Positions 39,878-49,037 of a stretch of DNA of 64,000 bases are shown one piece after another. The notes beneath the pieces are model-generated. The model was not told the DNA's origin. It did no database searches and worked only from the letters and a program-made list of their open reading frames with translations. This DNA comes from an uncultured Parabacteroides sp. (GTDB lineage Bacteria > Bacteroidota > Bacteroidia > Bacteroidales > Tannerellaceae). The position numbers and the translations under genes were made by a program. Where the stretch lies: assembly GCA_934718155.1 (NCBI GenBank), contig CAKUZF010000013.1:5100-69099 (forward strand). Reading direction: 5' to 3'. Each line of letters starts with the position of its first letter. Position 1 is the stretch's first letter.

Positions 39878-42178
39878 ATGCGTAAGAAGTATCTAAAAGG
39901 TTCGATGGCATTGCTGTTATTGGCAAGCGGACTGACTGGCTTGACCAGTTGCCAAGACGACGAAATACCGGGTGGAGAAACCGGGATTGAAGAATATGTG
40001 CCGCAAGGCGCAAACGACGTGGCAGGCGGTGCGCTGCTGCATATTATTGACGAGGGAGACGAGAACAGCTTCGCACTGCCATTGAGCGTTCTGCGCATGG
40101 TGGATATCGAAACGACACCAAACGACTACGTGAGGTTCGAGTGCGAACAGCGCAACGACGGCAAATGGTATGCCGTTGCCCAGATCCAGAAAGCACTCGA
40201 CAAACCGTATGAGGTCATCCCGGTAAAGATCACACCCCATGAGTATCCCGAGAAGGCGCGCACCGTGCTGGTGGTGCTTCGACAGGGCAGCGCAGCGACC
40301 AAAGCAGGCGATGCCATCACCTCCGTCTATAGCGAAGTGTTGGGCAAGGGCACCCGCTGCTACGGTCCGGTAGGCAACACGCTGGGCAGCGTGCTGCTTT
40401 ACGACCAAATCAGCAAGCTGGGCGAAGAGTATCTGACGGCCAACACCACGCAGAAACAGTTCTCGATGCTTGAATTCTCGGGCGACAGCTATGAGAAGAC
40501 GATGGAGAACTGGTCGGTCAACGTGGGAGCATCGTTTCAAAAGACACGTAAGAAAGGATTGAACCCTTCTGAGAAAAGCTCATTGAAGGACATTAAGGCT
40601 AATCAAGGGGAAGCAGCGTATAAAAAAGAACTCGCCTCGATACTGAATATTAAGCCCACCTATGTATGGAGTGGCTCGTTCGACCTTGGCGTGAGCGGAA
40701 GCCTCTCCACAAGCGAATCTTACGAATACTATCTGAATCTGTATCGCGTGAAGATGTCGGAGGTACGCATGAACATGACGGCCTTTGAGCAGGAGAAGAA
40801 AGACCCCACCCTGCTGGCACTGCTTTCGCCCACCTTCGCCAAGGCATTGAATGTGGACAACATCAATACGACCGCATTCTTCGACAACTGGGGCACAGAT
40901 GTCATCACGCAAGGTTCGTTCGGTGGCTACAACATCTACATTTACGGCCGCCAGGAGAACGTCTATGAATACAGTGTGGGCTTCGACGCGCAAGGAAAAC
41001 TGAGACGCGGCAAGCCTTCCAGCTCCGGCAAAACATGGCAGGACATTTACATTAATGCCCATAGCGACTATGCGGAGAAGCACTTCGACGTGGCCTACCA
41101 GAACGAGAACTACGAGAAAGCCAGCAAGGCCGTATCCCTGCAAACCTCGACTGGTGGCGACCTTGCCATCGACGACCCGCAGAAGTGGCTCGACGGCTTC
41201 AACACCGATGGTTCTGACAGTAAGTGGGCTCTCATCGGCTACAACGTGAGCAGCGATGAGAAAAACGACACCCTTTGCCGTCTCTACCCCATCGAAGAAC
41301 TGGTTGGCCAGATTGCGTTTACCTACGACCAAGTGGTGACAGATAAAACTGAAGCCGACATGGAGGCCGTTAGCCGCCTGCTGAACAACTACAGCGAGTT
41401 GCTCAACGCCAAAGACGACTATCTGGATTCTAGACAAGTGATACAGCAGGCCAAATCGAGACTGGTGTTGGCGGACATCCTGATCAAGAGCGGCACGAAC
41501 GGACATAAGAAGGGCGAACCCGTCCCCTTTGTGGCCCAAGACCCGAACGATCAGGACAATTACCTGACTTACTATCCCATCATGGCGAACCCCAACGCTC
41601 CGTGCGAAAACGGATATGCGTTTGAGGTGACCTGCCATCATTATATTGATGCCGACGACTATGACGACAAATACATCTACTACGCACTGGCACCGATCGA
41701 CAACTGCTTAGGCATCGTGGATGCCGTGTTCTGCCAAGAGGGAACAGCCAAGGGCTTCAACGGCGGAAAGTACTACATCCCCCGAGGCGTGCATGCAAAC
41801 AAGAATGTGTCAGGAGCGCTCGACAACAACTACCTTTTTGTGAAGTACTACGACGAGGGCGTAGACCACGACCCGTCGAAGAAGATTACCGCCATTGGTT
41901 TTGCCAATATCGACAACAAAAATGCGATTATCTCATCGACTGGCGGAAGCGAACTGCGCACGAACGCCACACAGACGGAAGAGAGCAGTTTCAATCAGTT
42001 CTGGGATAAGAAAAACTGGAACTGGTATGCCGGCGATCGCTCAGGCAAGAGCTGGGTCTTCTACGAGGGCGGATTGGTAAGGCACAATCGGTTCTACGTG
42101 GTTTACACCACCCAAGAGCTCCCCATCAAGCATTTCCGCGATGGCTCCGTATGGCAACCGAAGCGTTGGGGCGAGTAA
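39878..42178 (+). CDS. MACPF (perforin-like) lipoprotein, BSAP-like
   Basis: The 766-residue protein begins with a lipoprotein signal (GLTGLTSC, Cys25). Around residues 337-351 it carries NWGTDVITQGSFGGYNIY, which fits the membrane-attack-complex/perforin signature (W-G-T-x-V, six residues, G-G). The domain spans roughly residues 130-470 and includes two long amphipathic stretches that could form the pore hairpins. The C-terminal 290 residues are an unassigned domain. In Bacteroidales, secreted MACPF proteins (BSAPs) kill related strains by attacking an outer-membrane protein or LPS; others may act in adhesion. It is the last gene of the PSD-regulator-MACPF locus and has its own promoter with operator-like repeats. 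Target and toxicity are unproven. Confidence 0.82.
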   Translation: MRKKYLKGSMALLLLASGLTGLTSCQDDEIPGGETGIEEYVPQGANDVAGGALLHIIDEGDENSFALPLSVLRMVDIETTPNDYVRFECEQRNDGKWYAVAQIQKALDKPYEVIPVKITPHEYPEKARTVLVVLRQGSAATKAGDAITSVYSEVLGKGTRCYGPVGNTLGSVLLYDQISKLGEEYLTANTTQKQFSMLEFSGDSYEKTMENWSVNVGASFQKTRKKGLNPSEKSSLKDIKANQGEAAYKKELASILNIKPTYVWSGSFDLGVSGSLSTSESYEYYLNLYRVKMSEVRMNMTAFEQEKKDPTLLALLSPTFAKALNVDNINTTAFFDNWGTDVITQGSFGGYNIYIYGRQENVYEYSVGFDAQGKLRRGKPSSSGKTWQDIYINAHSDYAEKHFDVAYQNENYEKASKAVSLQTSTGGDLAIDDPQKWLDGFNTDGSDSKWALIGYNVSSDEKNDTLCRLYPIEELVGQIAFTYDQVVTDKTEADMEAVSRLLNNYSELLNAKDDYLDSRQVIQQAKSRLVLADILIKSGTNGHKKGEPVPFVAQDPNDQDNYLTYYPIMANPNAPCENGYAFEVTCHHYIDADDYDDKYIYYALAPIDNCLGIVDAVFCQEGTAKGFNGGKYYIPRGVHANKNVSGALDNNYLFVKYYDEGVDHDPSKKITAIGFANIDNKNAIISSTGGSELRTNATQTEESSFNQFWDKKNWNWYAGDRSGKSWVFYEGGLVRHNRFYVVYTTQELPIKHFRDGSVWQPKRWGE

Positions 42179-42238
42179 CACGCACGCAGCACAGCGCCAA
42201 AGGTTGTAGGGTTGGCCGATAGACACCCCGCGGTTTAG

Positions 42239-42271
42239 GTTCCCGCCCTCCCAGGGTTGGAGGGCGGGAAC
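42239..42271. terminator. Hairpin between convergent MACPF and GH78 genes
   Basis: A perfect 13-bp GC-rich stem (GTTCCCGCCCTCC with GGAGGGCGGGAAC, 7-nt loop) lies between the two stop codons. T-runs are lacking on either side, so it is probably a bidirectional barrier or an RNA-stabilising hairpin rather than a textbook terminator. Confidence 0.6.
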
Positions 42272-42303
42272 AATGGGGTCTGCGAGAAAGTCGCATGGCC
42301 CCT

Positions 42304-45300
42304 CTATTCTGTCACTTCAAACGTATATGTTCCGGCCATCAACTCCAGCTCCACCTCTCCATTAGCCAACTTTGCCGACTTAGGGAGCCGCTTGCCATCC
42401 ATCCGAACGGCCTTCAAGCTCTTGGCAGGCAGATGAAGTGTGGCGGAGGTGTTGGCAGGCACCACAAACCGATAGCGGAAGCCTCTCTCCTGGCGCTCCC
42501 AACCGCTCTCAATCCGGCCATAGAGGGAGTCGTAGTGTCCCTTGGCATAGCGCAGCGATCCTGTTGGGTCAACCAGCGGAGTAAGCAGAAAATGCTGGAA
42601 GCCGGGGTGCGCCTCGTCGCGGGCAATGCCCAGCGAACGTTGCATAAGCCAGTTGGTGACCGATCCAAAGGCGTAATGGTTGAAAGAGTTCATCGAGTTG
42701 TTACCGCCAAAACCCTCCTCCAAAGTCATGGAGTTGAGACGTTCCCAAATGGAGGTGGCACCTTGCGTCACGGGATAGAGCCAAGAGGGATAGCCCGTGT
42801 GGGTCAGGAGGCGATAAGCCTCATCCGCACGGCCATTCTCAGAGAGGGCCCACGTGATCCATGGCGTTCCCACAAAGCCCGTCATCAGCGAGTAGGCCGG
42901 ATAGCGTTTGCCATCGTCGCCTATGCTCTCGCGAGTGACGGTGTTGACCAGCCGCTCGACGAAGTGGGACTTGGCCTCCTCCTTCACGAGGTCCAAGGCC
43001 AGCGGTAAGGCATAGGAGGTCTGTGTGTCGATTTTTACGCCCTTGCGCTTCGGGCCATACGGACCCATAAAAGATTCGTGCTCCTCGCCGAATCCCGTGC
43101 CGACAGTTTCGCCCGTAGAGTGATCTATATAATAAGTATTGATAAAGTCGATGCGCTTCGCTCGCTGCTGGGCGTAGAAGGTCGCATCCGCCTCGTGTCC
43201 CAAGGCCTTCGCCATACGCTCCATCAGTTCCAGCTCATAAGCCAAGTAAGCGTCGAAAATGAGGGAATTGTCGTTTTTGCGCACCTCGAAGCCCAACCAG
43301 TCGCCCAGATCGCCGGGACTGTTGTTGCCCCGATAATAACCCTGAACGGGATCGATATACTTTCGAAGCACCATCTCCATATATTGCTTCATGGCGGGAT
43401 AATGCTCGCGGATTGACTCCAGATCGTTGTATTGCACGTAGTTCTGATAGGGGGCCACGATGCCAACGCTCTGCCACATCGGTCCGCCAAAGCCACCGCC
43501 CACCGGGGCAATCGCTGCGAAAGCCGAGTCGGGCTGCTGCGTGTCGCGCAAAGCCTTGAAGTGGCGACGCATAAACTGGGCACTGTTGCAAATATAAGCG
43601 ATAGTGGGCGAGAATACCGACAGGTCGCCACTCCAGCCCATGCGCTCGTTGCGCTGCGGGCAGTCGGTCGGGATGGAGAAGAGGTTAGCCATCGACGACC
43701 ATTTCACGTTCTCGAAGAAACGGTTCAAGAGCGGGTTGGAGCTCTCGTAGTGGGCGGTGATCTGCTCTACGGAACTGAGCACCACACCCTGCACATCGGC
43801 TGTGGGCAACGGCTCGGGAATGCCCGTGATCTCGATATACTGATAGCCGTGGTAGGTAGATCGAGGTTGATAAGTCTCCACACCACCCTTGGCGATATAG
43901 ATGTCTTGCGCCATGGCGGAGCGGATGTTCTCCAGCATGATCATCTCCTCATTGCCTGCGTAGGCGGGCAGCTTAGGGTATTTCACTTCGGCGAAGCGCA
44001 TCACCACCTTCGTGCCCGGCTGCAGCCCGCGGAAGGTGACGCGAGGCACACCCGGCATGTTCTGCCCCATATCGTACACATAGACGCCCTTACGAGGTTG
44101 CTCCAAGCGTTGTGCCGTGATGACCCGATTCACGCGGACGGGGTTGCCAATCTGGCCTATCAGTTGGAAGTCGGCGTAATTGTCGGTGGCGGGCCACATG
44201 CCATTCGCTCCATGGGGAATGATGTCGGCCAAGGCGACCTCTTCGGCCTGACGCCACTGGGCAGGCTCACTGATGCGTGCGTCGTACACCTCGCCTTGGA
44301 AAAGGCTGCCGTAGCGCATCGGTCCCTCGGTGGAGAACTCCCAACCCTTAGGCTCGGTGACAAGGGTCTCGGTTGTGCCGTCGGGATAGGTCAACACCAG
44401 TTTTGCCAAGAGCGCCTGTCGATCGCCAAAGTAATTCCAATTAGAGGGTTCGAAAGTGGCGTTACCGCTCCACCAGCCCTCATTGAGTTGCGTCGTCCAG
44501 CTGTTGCTGCCGGCCCGCAATAGCGGCGTAACGTCGTAGGTCTGATAGAGCAGCGTCTTGTTGTATTGCGTCATGCCGGGATTGAGGTAATCCTCCGTCA
44601 GCCGCTCTCCGTTGAAGTGGATGTCGTAGATGCCTCGGGCCGTCACGTAGAGGCGAGCCTTCGCTGGCTTCCCTTTGGTTTGGAAAGGTTTGCGCAGGAG
44701 CACTGTGCCCGTCTCAGGCAGGGCAACAAACGTGCGTTCGCCACCGACCTCCGCATCAGGCAACGTTGCCAAGATGTGGTGTGGAGAGCGATAGTTCTCA
44801 ACGTGTACATTCGTGAAGCGAGCCGTCTCGCCCTGTGGCACCTCGTAGCCCAGGTCGCCTACGACGGGGAAGGCAATGTAGTCGCCACTGTTGCCCATCG
44901 GGTTGAGCAGCACATCGCCCACGTTCATGCCATCTACGGCAAAGGCCGTCTTACCCGAGTTGGCGGCAATCTCGATGGCATGTGGCAGCCTTTGGTTATC
45001 CTTATTGATCAACGAGCGAGGCACACCCAGGCTCTTCAGCGGCTGGTCGGCCCGGTCTTGCAGTGTGTAGCCCACTCTGTAGATATGCAGCGTAGCACTG
45101 TCGCCATAGGCCAACTCCACCTTGATATAAGACTGATCCTTGGCGTTATGCTGTCCAAGGATGTTCTTGTTCGCATCCATCAAGCGAGGGTCGTTGGCCC
45201 CGAAAAGCAGCGAGGCTTTGCGGTCCATCTGCACGTTGTAGCCAATGCGAAACACATTCAGGTAAGCACTATAGAAGGGCATGGCCGAGGCATCGCCTCC

Positions 45301-45738
45301 GATCCAGCGTGCGCCAGCCCAAGCCGAGGCCTTGTCGGAGGTGGCCATCAAGCCCGTCTCAAACCAAGAGGAGGCGGTTTGGCGCTCCCCTTTCCGGTTC
45401 CATACCTCCACCTCCCAATGGTAGTGTGTCTCGGGGCAAAGCGCCTCGCCCGCATAGGGGATGGCCAACGAGGCCGATTGCTCCACCCGGCCCGTGTCCC
45501 AAACACGTCGGCCCTGCTCATCCGAGAGCGTCAGGCGATAGGCGGCTTGCGCCTCTCCTCGCTCATCGGAGCGCATTTGCCAGCTGAAACGAGGGTGAGC
45601 CTCGTCCAGTCCCATCGGGCAAACGGTGTATTCCGTCGTTAGATGTTCCACCTTGAAGTCGGCGTAAGCACTGAGGCTGGTGGCTAAACCTAAGCAGGCC
45701 ATACCGATTTTTTGAAGCGTAGTGTGATTCTTACTCAT
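42304..45738 (-). CDS. Alpha-L-rhamnosidase, GH78 family
   Basis: This enzyme removes terminal alpha-L-rhamnose from plant or microbial glycans, probably in the periplasm. The 1144-residue protein has a signal peptide (about 26 residues, ending SLSAYA), N-terminal beta-sandwich domains starting VEHLTTEYTVCPMGLDEAHPRFSW, a carbohydrate-binding-like domain (YVTARGIYDIHFNGERL), and the (alpha/alpha)6 barrel with DCPQRNERMGWSGD, which carries the general-acid region. A second catalytic segment lies in GFGGNNSMNSFNHYAFG, followed by a C-terminal beta domain. All key regions are present. It is divergent from the SusC/SusD genes, forming a small polysaccharide utilisation locus. Confidence 0.93.
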   Translation of the reverse strand: MSKNHTTLQKIGMACLGLATSLSAYADFKVEHLTTEYTVCPMGLDEAHPRFSWQMRSDERGEAQAAYRLTLSDEQGRRVWDTGRVEQSASLAIPYAGEALCPETHYHWEVEVWNRKGERQTASSWFETGLMATSDKASAWAGARWIGGDASAMPFYSAYLNVFRIGYNVQMDRKASLLFGANDPRLMDANKNILGQHNAKDQSYIKVELAYGDSATLHIYRVGYTLQDRADQPLKSLGVPRSLINKDNQRLPHAIEIAANSGKTAFAVDGMNVGDVLLNPMGNSGDYIAFPVVGDLGYEVPQGETARFTNVHVENYRSPHHILATLPDAEVGGERTFVALPETGTVLLRKPFQTKGKPAKARLYVTARGIYDIHFNGERLTEDYLNPGMTQYNKTLLYQTYDVTPLLRAGSNSWTTQLNEGWWSGNATFEPSNWNYFGDRQALLAKLVLTYPDGTTETLVTEPKGWEFSTEGPMRYGSLFQGEVYDARISEPAQWRQAEEVALADIIPHGANGMWPATDNYADFQLIGQIGNPVRVNRVITAQRLEQPRKGVYVYDMGQNMPGVPRVTFRGLQPGTKVVMRFAEVKYPKLPAYAGNEEMIMLENIRSAMAQDIYIAKGGVETYQPRSTYHGYQYIEITGIPEPLPTADVQGVVLSSVEQITAHYESSNPLLNRFFENVKWSSMANLFSIPTDCPQRNERMGWSGDLSVFSPTIAYICNSAQFMRRHFKALRDTQQPDSAFAAIAPVGGGFGGPMWQSVGIVAPYQNYVQYNDLESIREHYPAMKQYMEMVLRKYIDPVQGYYRGNNSPGDLGDWLGFEVRKNDNSLIFDAYLAYELELMERMAKALGHEADATFYAQQRAKRIDFINTYYIDHSTGETVGTGFGEEHESFMGPYGPKRKGVKIDTQTSYALPLALDLVKEEAKSHFVERLVNTVTRESIGDDGKRYPAYSLMTGFVGTPWITWALSENGRADEAYRLLTHTGYPSWLYPVTQGATSIWERLNSMTLEEGFGGNNSMNSFNHYAFGSVTNWLMQRSLGIARDEAHPGFQHFLLTPLVDPTGSLRYAKGHYDSLYGRIESGWERQERGFRYRFVVPANTSATLHLPAKSLKAVRMDGKRLPKSAKLANGEVELELMAGTYTFEVTE

Positions 45739-45780
45739 GGTAGTTGATGTATTTAATTTGTTTTTCGTTTATACCAACCG

Positions 45781-45788
45781 CAAAAATA
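45781..45788 (-). promoter_or_regulatory. -7 promoter box for the GH78 gene
   Basis: The minus strand reads TATTTTTG (consensus), 42 bp before the ATG. Confidence 0.55.
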
Positions 45789-45855
45789 AGCAAAACAGAC
45801 GGAAAACGCAGAAGATACTTTATCGTACTAACATTTTCATAAGAAAAATAGGCTA

Positions 45856-45881
45856 TTGTTAAGAAATATTGTTTTACTTTG
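45856..45881 (+). promoter_or_regulatory. Probable promoter of the SusC/SusD operon
   Basis: TTACTTTG (45874-45881) approximates the -7 box, with TTG at 45856 as a possible -33 element. A leader of about 120 nt follows. No sensor gene (HTCS or sigma/anti-sigma pair) is adjacent, so the control of the locus lies elsewhere. Confidence 0.4.
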
Positions 45882-46005
45882 CAGCGAAAAATCATTTGAA
45901 GTGATTTCAAACGGTTTATCACTAAACGTAAAACTAAGCGCTATGTGCGCTATTATTTCGAGTAATAATATATAGATCTTAAGCATTCATTAATCGGTTA
46001 AGAGC

Positions 46006-49000
46006 ATGAGAAATGTAATGAAATCGGGAGGGATGAAACTGGCGTTGCCCATATCCCTGCCTCTTTTGTGCCTCTGTTTGGCAGCGAACGACGCAATGGC
46101 CGCCGCTCCTTCAGCACGAGGTGAGAATCTTAGATTAGAACAACAACAAAGCAAAACAATCAAAGGAGTTGTTGTTGACCAGTCAGGTCTTCCTGTCATT
46201 GGTGCAAACGTTATCGAGAAAGGTACGACGAATGGTATCATTACCGATCTCGATGGTAATTTCCAGTTGAGCGTATCAACGGGAGCCGTGTTGCAGATTT
46301 CCTATATTGGCTATCAGACCAAGGAGATCACTGTCGGTTCACAAACTATGATCCATGTCACTTTGGAGGACGACTCTCAGGCACTGGACGAGGTCGTAGT
46401 CGTAGGTTATGGTTCTTTGGACAAGAAGCAGGTGACCAGTGCGATTACCTCTATCAAGGCCGACGACATGATGGTCGGCGTAAGTGGTTCGGATGTCACG
46501 ACGGCATTGCAAGGTAAGATTGGCGGCTTGGTGATGAACAACTTAGGAGGTGCCAACTCTTCAACCACGATCCAGTTGCGCGGTATGACCTCTATCAACT
46601 CAGGCCGTTCACCGCTAATCGTTATCGATGGTTTCCCCGGTGGCGATATTCGTTCATTGACGCAGGAAGACATCAAATCTATCGACGTGCTGAAAGATGG
46701 TTCAGCCGGTGCGATCTATGGTACTCGTGCGGCTTCGGGTGTGATCTTGATTACGACAAAGAGCGGTTCGAACACCGATGGCAAAGTTAAACTGACCTAT
46801 AGCAATGAGTTGACCAAGAAGCAGAACTACAATGCGCCCGAGATGTTGAGCGCAAAAGAGTTTGTTGCCCACGGCATCAGCAAGGACTACGGTTCAGACG
46901 TGAATTGGTGGGACGAGTTGATCAACAACAAGAACTTCTCTCAGAAACATCACATTGCTTTGGAGCTGGGCACTGAAAAGGCGCAATTGTATACCTCTTT
47001 CTTCTATGAGAAAAACGAGGGTATCGCCGTGAACGACTCACGCCAGGACTACGGAGGCCGCATCAATGCTAACTTTAAGCTGTTCGACGATTGGTTTGAG
47101 GTTCGCCCCTCGGTAGATTACCGTCAGGCTGCCCGCAACAACAACTTCCCCGATTTCCAGCAGGCATTGCGCAACAACCCCACACGCTCACCGTATGATC
47201 CCAATAGCGAGACGGGCTATAACGTGTGGACTAACGAGTCGTTGGACTACAACGTAGTGGCAGACTCTTACATGAGCGACTATTATGGTTTGGACAAGTG
47301 GTTCAAGCCGGAGGTAACGCTTAAGTTGAACATCAAGCCGATCGAAGGCTTGACCTTCCAGCAGGTATTGGGCTATGAGAACCGCCAGTGGGAGAACCAC
47401 ACCTACAACCCCAGCACTGCCCGCGAGGAGATTGAGAACTCTCGTAAGGGTAAGGCTTACTTGGGCTTCAGCAAGACCGAGAACCTGACCTCTGAAGGTT
47501 ACTTCACCTACCTGAGAGATTTCAAGGGTGGTCATAACATCAATGCGACAGCCGGTTACTCCTATTTCGAGATGAACGGCGAGGGCTTCAACATGACGAA
47601 CTACAACTTCTCGGTAGATGGCATCAAATACTGGGATATGGGCCAAGGATCTTACCTGAGCGATGGCAAGGGCGAGATGAGCTCAAGCAAGAATATCAGC
47701 GAGAAGCTGTTCTCCGTGTTCGGCCGTGTGAACTACTCTTACCAGGATAAGTATATGGCTTCTGCCTCGATCCGCCATGAGGGTTCATCAAAGTTCGCCG
47801 CCGACAATCGCTGGGCTAACTTCTGGTCAGTAACGGCAGGATGGCGCATCTCGAACGAGAACTTCATGAAAGACATCAAGTGGGTGAACGATTTGAAGCT
47901 GCGTTTCGGTTATGGTGTAACAGGTAACAACGACTTTAGTTCCTCTTACATGGCCAATTTGCTCGGTTCAGACACGAACTGGATGTTGCCCAACGGCACC
48001 TGGGCTTACTCTTACGGAAAGACACAGAACGTAAACCCGAACCTTGGTTGGGAGGAGAAGAAAGAGTGGGACTTGGGTCTTGATTACTCATTGTTCAACC
48101 ACCGCCTGTATGGTAAGTTCGACTATTTCCGTCGTAAGATCGACAACCTGCTGTATAGCGTGAAGGTTCCGCAGCCGCCTTACACACAGGGTGAGCAGTA
48201 TCAGAACATCGGTTCGATGGAGAGCAAAGGTTGGGAGTTTGAGATTGGAGGACGCGTGATCGAGAACAAGGAGTTCTCTTGGACCTCCAACTTAAACATG
48301 AGCCACACCTCAGGAAAGATCCTGACACTTTGGGGCAACAACACCTATTATAATGGAAACGACTTCGTAGCTCCAGGTACGCCAGGCGACGCCGCTCGCA
48401 TCGAAGAGGGCTCTACGATTGGCTCTTTCTATATTTGGAAGCACGCTGGCTTCGACGACGAGGGCAACTTCCTGCTGTATAATAAGAATGGCGAGGTGAT
48501 CCCCGCAGCTGAGAAGACCGAGAACGACAAGCAGTACATCGGCAACTATACGCCGGCCTTGATCTTGGGTTGGACCAACTCATTTACGTATAAGAACTTC
48601 GACTTGGGCATCAACATGCGTAGCTGGATCAACTTCGATGTGTATAACACCATCAACATGTATTATGGCATCCAAGGCCGTGGCAACACCAACGTCTTGA
48701 AGGAGGCCTATGGCAAGTTCAATCACATCAAGGGCGAGAAGCAGATTTGCGACTACTACTTGGAGGATGGCACATTCTTGAAGATCGACGCAATCACATT
48801 GGGTTACACCCTCAACATGAAGAAGTACACCAACAATCTGGTTGACCGTATCCGCATTTACGCTACGGTGGGCAACGTTTGCACCATCACAGGCTATAGC
48901 GGTATGAATCCTGAGGTGGATGTCACAGGTTGGGATAAGGGTACGGAGAAATTCTGGGACAAAGCCATGTATCCGTTAGCTCGTACCTATACGTTGGGAA

Positions 49001-49017
49001 TGCAGTTTAACTTCTAA
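46006..49017 (+). CDS. SusC/RagA-type TonB-dependent outer membrane transporter
   Basis: This outer membrane channel imports oligosaccharides or peptides captured by its SusD partner, using TonB energy. The 1003 residues contain a signal peptide, a carboxypeptidase-regulatory-like domain (IKGVVVDQSGLPVIGANVIEKG), a TonB-box-like segment DEVVVVGYG, the plug domain (LQGKIGGLVM, GRSPLIVIDGF and DGSAGAIYGTRAASGVILITT) and the 22-strand barrel ending in an aromatic residue (LGMQFNF). No STN domain is present, so signalling to an anti-sigma factor is unlikely. It lies 20 bp upstream of susD on one transcript. The divergent GH78 gene suggests a rhamnose-containing substrate (inference). Confidence 0.96.
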   Translation: MRNVMKSGGMKLALPISLPLLCLCLAANDAMAAAPSARGENLRLEQQQSKTIKGVVVDQSGLPVIGANVIEKGTTNGIITDLDGNFQLSVSTGAVLQISYIGYQTKEITVGSQTMIHVTLEDDSQALDEVVVVGYGSLDKKQVTSAITSIKADDMMVGVSGSDVTTALQGKIGGLVMNNLGGANSSTTIQLRGMTSINSGRSPLIVIDGFPGGDIRSLTQEDIKSIDVLKDGSAGAIYGTRAASGVILITTKSGSNTDGKVKLTYSNELTKKQNYNAPEMLSAKEFVAHGISKDYGSDVNWWDELINNKNFSQKHHIALELGTEKAQLYTSFFYEKNEGIAVNDSRQDYGGRINANFKLFDDWFEVRPSVDYRQAARNNNFPDFQQALRNNPTRSPYDPNSETGYNVWTNESLDYNVVADSYMSDYYGLDKWFKPEVTLKLNIKPIEGLTFQQVLGYENRQWENHTYNPSTAREEIENSRKGKAYLGFSKTENLTSEGYFTYLRDFKGGHNINATAGYSYFEMNGEGFNMTNYNFSVDGIKYWDMGQGSYLSDGKGEMSSSKNISEKLFSVFGRVNYSYQDKYMASASIRHEGSSKFAADNRWANFWSVTAGWRISNENFMKDIKWVNDLKLRFGYGVTGNNDFSSSYMANLLGSDTNWMLPNGTWAYSYGKTQNVNPNLGWEEKKEWDLGLDYSLFNHRLYGKFDYFRRKIDNLLYSVKVPQPPYTQGEQYQNIGSMESKGWEFEIGGRVIENKEFSWTSNLNMSHTSGKILTLWGNNTYYNGNDFVAPGTPGDAARIEEGSTIGSFYIWKHAGFDDEGNFLLYNKNGEVIPAAEKTENDKQYIGNYTPALILGWTNSFTYKNFDLGINMRSWINFDVYNTINMYYGIQGRGNTNVLKEAYGKFNHIKGEKQICDYYLEDGTFLKIDAITLGYTLNMKKYTNNLVDRIRIYATVGNVCTITGYSGMNPEVDVTGWDKGTEKFWDKAMYPLARTYTLGMQFNF

Positions 49018-49037
49018 TTAAGCAAGACGAAAAGAAA

